From NCBI GenBank assembly GCA_015178975.1, contig WHVD01000089.1, positions 124,001-188,000 of the forward strand: a stretch of 64,000 nucleotides of DNA, read 5' to 3'. The notes under the pieces are model-generated. The model was not told where the DNA came from, made no database searches, and was given only the letters and a program-made list of their open reading frames with translations. This document shows, piece after piece, positions 60,800 through 64,000 of the stretch. The position numbers and the translations under genes are program-made. Every line of letters starts with the position of its first letter. Positions within the stretch are counted from its first letter, which is position 1. The stretch comes from Hysterangium stoloniferum (Eukaryota; Basidiomycota; Agaricomycetes; Hysterangiales; Hysterangiaceae).

Positions 60800-61050
60800 T
60801 GTTAGAAATGGGAAAATACAATATCTATATGTGACAGACTGTTATAAGACCCAGGTTTGCCATCAGTTATATAAACTGTTATAAGAGCACAAGTTGGCAA
60901 CATAAGTCCTTATATATATGTATATATAATCCATCATATAATACTAGACTATAGGTCCAGTAGCTCAGTGGTTAAGAGCACCTGCATATAAAGCCAGGAG
61001 GTCCTTGGTTCAATCCCAGGCTGGGTCAATTCTTTTCTATGCCTTTAACA
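60800..61050 (+). mobile_element. 251 bp LTR-like miniature element with tRNA-like core, copy 1 (fossil)
   Basis: The ends are tgttag...taaca (TG...CA with a short inverted repeat), and the 5 bp direct repeat cattt flanks it (60795-60799 and 61051-61055). It contains an AT-rich middle, a tRNA-like sequence (60954-61028) and a tttt run just after. It differs from copy 2 at only 3 of 251 positions. It is inserted in the pol region of the gypsy element. Size, ends and target duplication fit a solo LTR or TRIM-type element; the tRNA-like core is unusual for one. Confidence 0.85.
60954..61028 (+). ncRNA. tRNA-like sequence in element copy 1 (A box, B box, terminator)
   Basis: The 75 nt can fold as a cloverleaf. 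The acceptor stem is GGTCCAG with CTGGGTC. The D arm has GCTC/GAGC and A-box-like TAGCTCAGTGG. The T arm is CTTGG-TTCAATC-CCAGG with a B-box GGTTCAATCCC. The anticodon arm is imperfect (CCTGC against GCCAGG, one extra base), so I call it tRNA-like, not a working tRNA. A tttt run follows at 61033-61036. Confidence 0.75.
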
Positions 61051-61057
61051 CATTTCC

Positions 61058-61560
61058 ATGCCTATGTTCCCCTCTTCCCCTGCCAATCGGAGAGTTATAG
61101 ACGAGCAAATGGATACCTGGTTTGAACAGGGTGTCATCGAGCCATCTAAAAGTCCATGGGGGGCACCGGCTTTTGTAGTTTACTGCAATGGTAAACCACG
61201 AGTGGTTATCGATTACCGGAAACTCAATCATCTTACTGTTCCAGACGAATTTCCTTTACCACGTCAATCGGAGATCATGCAAGCGTTGTCGGGGTCAAAC
61301 GTCCTATCTTCTTTTGATGCGTTAGCTGGATTTACTCAATTAGAAATGTTAGAGGATGATAAGCCCAAAACAGCCTTCAGATCTCACAGAGGGCTGTGGC
61401 AATTTAAAAGGATGCCGTTTGGGCTTAGAAACGGTTCCTCCACATTTCAGCATGTTATGCAAACAGTTTTAGCACCCTATTTATGGATCTTTTGTTTGGT
61501 TTACATCGACGACATAGTAATATTCTCTAAAAATTGGGACGATCATCTGCTTCACCTAAA
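61058..61560 (+). other. Reverse transcriptase core of the plus-strand gypsy element (fossil)
   Basis: Landmarks KPRVVIDYRKLNHLTVPDEF, LSSFDALAGFTQLEM, FKRMPFGLRNGSSTFQHVMQ and the active-site LVYIDDIVIFS place it firmly as Ty3/gypsy RT. It lies between the two 251 bp insertions. Confidence 0.88.
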
Positions 61561-61811
61561 TGTTAGAAATGGGAAAATACAATATCTATATGTGACAGAC
61601 TGTTATAAGACCCAGGTTTGCCATCAGTTATATAAGCTGTTATAAGAGCACAAGTTGGCATCATAAGTCCTTATATATATGTATATATAATCCATCATAT
61701 AATACTAGACTATAGGTCCAGTAGCTCAGTGGTTAAGAGCACCTGCATATAAAGCCAGGAGGTCCTTGGTTCAATCCCAGGCTGGGTCAATTCTTTTCTA
61801 TACCTTTAACA
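61561..61811 (+). mobile_element. 251 bp LTR-like miniature element with tRNA-like core, copy 2 (fossil)
   Basis: Same length and ends as copy 1, same orientation, three base differences. It is flanked by a different 5 bp direct repeat, ctaaa (61556-61560 and 61812-61816), so it is a separate insertion and not a local duplication. It is also in the gypsy RT region, 511 bp after the end of copy 1. The tRNA-like part is at 61715-61789. Confidence 0.85.
61715..61789 (+). ncRNA. tRNA-like sequence in element copy 2
   Basis: Base-for-base identical to the tRNA-like sequence in copy 1, with the same offset of 154 bp from the left end of the element. A and B boxes are intact and a tttt run follows. 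Confidence 0.75.
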
Positions 61812-61820
61812 CTAAATCAG

Positions 61821-64000
61821 GTGCTCGGCGCTATTGCTTCGGCCGGCATCACTCTCTCCCCCAAGAAATGTTTTATCGGATATAATTCGATCTTGTTGTT
61901 GGGTCATAAGGTATCCAGGTTGGGTTTCTCGACTCATCAAGAGAAAGTTCGCGCTATATTGGAACTGGCCCCACCTACTAAGGTTTCCGAACTGCAACGG
62001 TTCCTTGGGATGGTTCTTTATTTTTCGGCATACATACCATTCTATTCTTGGCTGGTGTCTCCTTTATTCTCACTCCTGAAGAAGGGAACACCCTGGGCGT
62101 GGACCGCTGAACATGTCAGAGCTTATGAGGATGTTAAAGCCGCGCTAGGATCAGCACCAGTGCTGGGACATCCAGTAAGCGGGATGCCCTATCGGCTATA
62201 TACGGACGCTTCGGATTTTGCCTTAGGCTGTTGTCTCCAACAAGTCCAGAAAATGGCTTTAGGAGACTTAATAGACACTAAGATCCACACCCAAGCCAAA
62301 CTGGCTTTCGACCGTGCGCAGGATGTGCCATCCTTTGTTCATCGGTATAAAACCAAACAGCCCGAGATTGAGTGGTCAGACTCATGGGGATCCACTTTCG
62401 AGGAGACTGAGGTTACCGTTGAGCGAGTCATTGCATACTGGAGTCGCACGCTGAAAAACACTGAACGTAACTATTCCGCTACTGAACGGGAAGCGTTAGC
62501 AGCAAAGGAAGGACTAGTTCATTTTCAACCCTTCATTGAAGGTGAACATGTTCTACTCATTACGGACCATGCAGCTCTGCAATGGGCTAGATCGTACGAG
62601 AACACTAATCGTCGACTAGCCGCATGGGGGCGATATACACTGCATTTCCAGGTCTCGAGATCTTACACCGAGCAGGAAGAGTTCACAGCAACGTGGACCC
62701 ACTGTCCAGACTCCCTCGAGTACCAGCTTTTGTAAGCCCCATTAGAGATGATTTACAAGCTATCACCTCAACCTCTTTGGACAAGAGTACTGAGGAAAAT
62801 CTATGGAAGGACGAACCTGCTAAGAAGGTGGTCTTCTCTACCATACATGACTCTATGGAACCTTTCGGAGCGACTCAAAAGGTCCGACAGTCAGAATGGG
62901 ATTCCCATAACGCAGTAAGAAACGATCAGGAAGACGAGTCGAACTTCGCATTGCGTCATCCTCAGTTGCTAATCAGTATCGAGGAGGGATACATAAATAA
63001 ATTTCTAGAGGGATACGCGAAAGATCCTGTTTTCAGGAATCTCTACGCTCTAGATACCCCTTCACCCAATGCGGTGGTTACTCCTTCTCACTACTTTGTG
63101 GGAGCAAACAGACTCCTGTACTTTCGTGACTCGGACTGGACAAGTCAAGTCTGTGTGCCCAGTACCATGACTAACTCTATCTTAAGGTTGGTACATGAAA
63201 ACCCTTTTGAGGGAGCGCACGCCGGAGGCCAACGGTTCTTCAACCTGATGAAAGACTGGTTCTTTTGGCCAAAAATGCTACAAGATTGCTTGTCGTACAC
63301 ACGTACCTGCGACATTTGCCAAAAAACCAAAGTTGATCGCACCGGTCGTCAAGGAGCTCTCAGACCTGCCGACGTACCTTTTAGGCCTTTCGAAGTAATT
63401 TCTATGGACATAATCACAGGACTACCCGACTCAGGGAAGGATTCTTATTCTGCAGTCTTCGTCGCTGTTGATAAATTGACGCGTTTCGCTATTACCATAC
63501 CTACTTTTTCGAACCTTACAGCTGAAGGATTCAGACGAATATTTGTCAAACAAGTGGCCAGCCCCTTCGGACTGCCCTTTCGAATAATCTGTGATCGGGA
63601 CAAGAGATGGACCTGCAGGTTCTGGCGGGAAGTCTGTAAGATTTATGGTACTACCCTCACGGTATCTTCAGCTCATCACCCCCAGACGGATGGACAAATG
63701 GAGAATATGAATGTGACCATAGAACAGATGCTTCGAACCTATTGTGCTTCTGCTAAGGAGAGCTGGTCCCAATGGATTGAAGTGGTTGTCCACACGTACA
63801 ACTCAACCGTTCACAGTTCCACGAACTACGCTCCGGCCTTCTTATTAATGGGATATCTCCTGAGAGGAATGTCTCGAGTTCTAGGAGGTGACGAACCCCT
63901 AGTTCCTAGAGAACTATCAGATAGCCCTATGGCCGATCAATGGATTCTTGAACTAGAAAATCATTGGCAGATAGCACGAGATTCGATCGCTCGAGCTCAG
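61821..64000 (+). other. RNase H and integrase part of the plus-strand gypsy element, cut by the window end (fossil)
   Basis: It begins with the RT connection (LLLGHKVSRLGFSTHQEKVR), then RNase H (DASDFALGCC; NYSATEREALAAKEGL) and, from about 62760 to the end, integrase sequence matching the minus-strand element. It is broken in places and runs off the window. Confidence 0.8.

Larger units (their letters stand above)
54310..64000 (+). mobile_element. Ty3/gypsy element nested in the minus-strand relative; runs off the window (fossil)
   Basis: It starts with its 5' LTR (54310-56552, interrupted by a Tc1/mariner element), then a leader and gag-like region (56629-59496, with zinc knuckle CWICGSLEHFKIDCP), aspartic protease (about 59575-60500, VRMDTGADLSLISEEF), RT (61058-61560), RNase H (about 61820-62740) and integrase up to the window end. 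Pol is about 92 percent identical in protein to the minus-strand element, so both are one family. It is broken: three other elements have inserted and the coding part has several further breaks. The 5 bp before it (atatc, 54305-54309) is the candidate target duplication. Confidence 0.85.

Noticed and set aside
60954-61028. A functional tRNA gene
   Set aside because: The anticodon stem has an extra base and no clean 5 bp pairing, and the sequence is fixed inside a repeated mobile unit, so tRNA-like is the safer call.
60800-61811. The 251 bp units as ordinary tRNA-derived SINEs or a tandem duplication
   Set aside because: The tRNA part is near the 3' end, the ends are TG...CA, and the two copies have different 5 bp flanking repeats.
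1-64000. CRISPR array, rRNA genes or bacterial-type operons
   Set aside because: No regularly spaced short repeats or rRNA sequence seen; intron structure and gene families are fungal nuclear.

Overview
The window looks like nuclear DNA of a filamentous basidiomycete (Agaricomycetes type). Genes carry many 50-65 bp introns with GTRNGT donors. The families are typical of that group: a tandem P450 cluster, a DUF6533-type membrane protein, a DUF3684 HSP90-like ATPase, a membrane-anchored histidine acid phosphatase, Spo7, Dim1/Dib1 and a FAD2-like desaturase. All assignments come from reading the sequence and from family knowledge; no search was run.

Genic part (1-43.3 kb). From left to right: a histidine acid phosphatase (-); a 5'-truncated LINE remnant; a very large DUF3684 protein with an N-terminal HSP90-like ATPase fold and a C-terminal HExxH-like motif (+); two apparently intact, related P450 genes and a third decayed copy, all (+); a signal-peptide/transmembrane protein of unknown function (-); a Spo7-like subunit (+); the spliceosomal Dim1/Dib1 protein (-) with a likely GC-AG intron; a hairpin MITE; a DUF6533-type membrane protein (+); a mitochondrial J-domain protein (+); a secreted amidase (-); a QTRT2-like subunit of the tRNA queuine enzyme (+); an LPX1-like alpha/beta hydrolase (-); and a delta-12 desaturase (+), again with a likely GC-AG intron. 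Apart from the P450 array these are unrelated single genes, and I see no evident pathway linking them. A gene-poor 4.5 kb stretch (37.1-41.6 kb) holds repeat debris.

Repeat part (43.3-64 kb). This is an almost pure nest of transposons. Four LTRs of one family lie in inverted arrangements (45.3-48.5 kb). The fourth is cut by a minus-strand Ty3/gypsy chromodomain element (48549 onward), which carries extra proline-rich reading frames between pol and its 3' LTR. That element is cut in its RT region by a plus-strand relative beginning at 54310. The LTR of the relative holds a complete 1.6 kb Tc1/mariner element, and its pol holds two near-identical 251 bp elements. These 251 bp elements have TGTTA...TAACA ends and 5 bp target duplications, yet carry a tRNA-like sequence with A and B boxes and a T-run. 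A miniature LTR-type element with an internal pol III unit, resembling in concept the 5S-bearing Cassandra TRIMs of plants, is my best candidate for something undescribed here.
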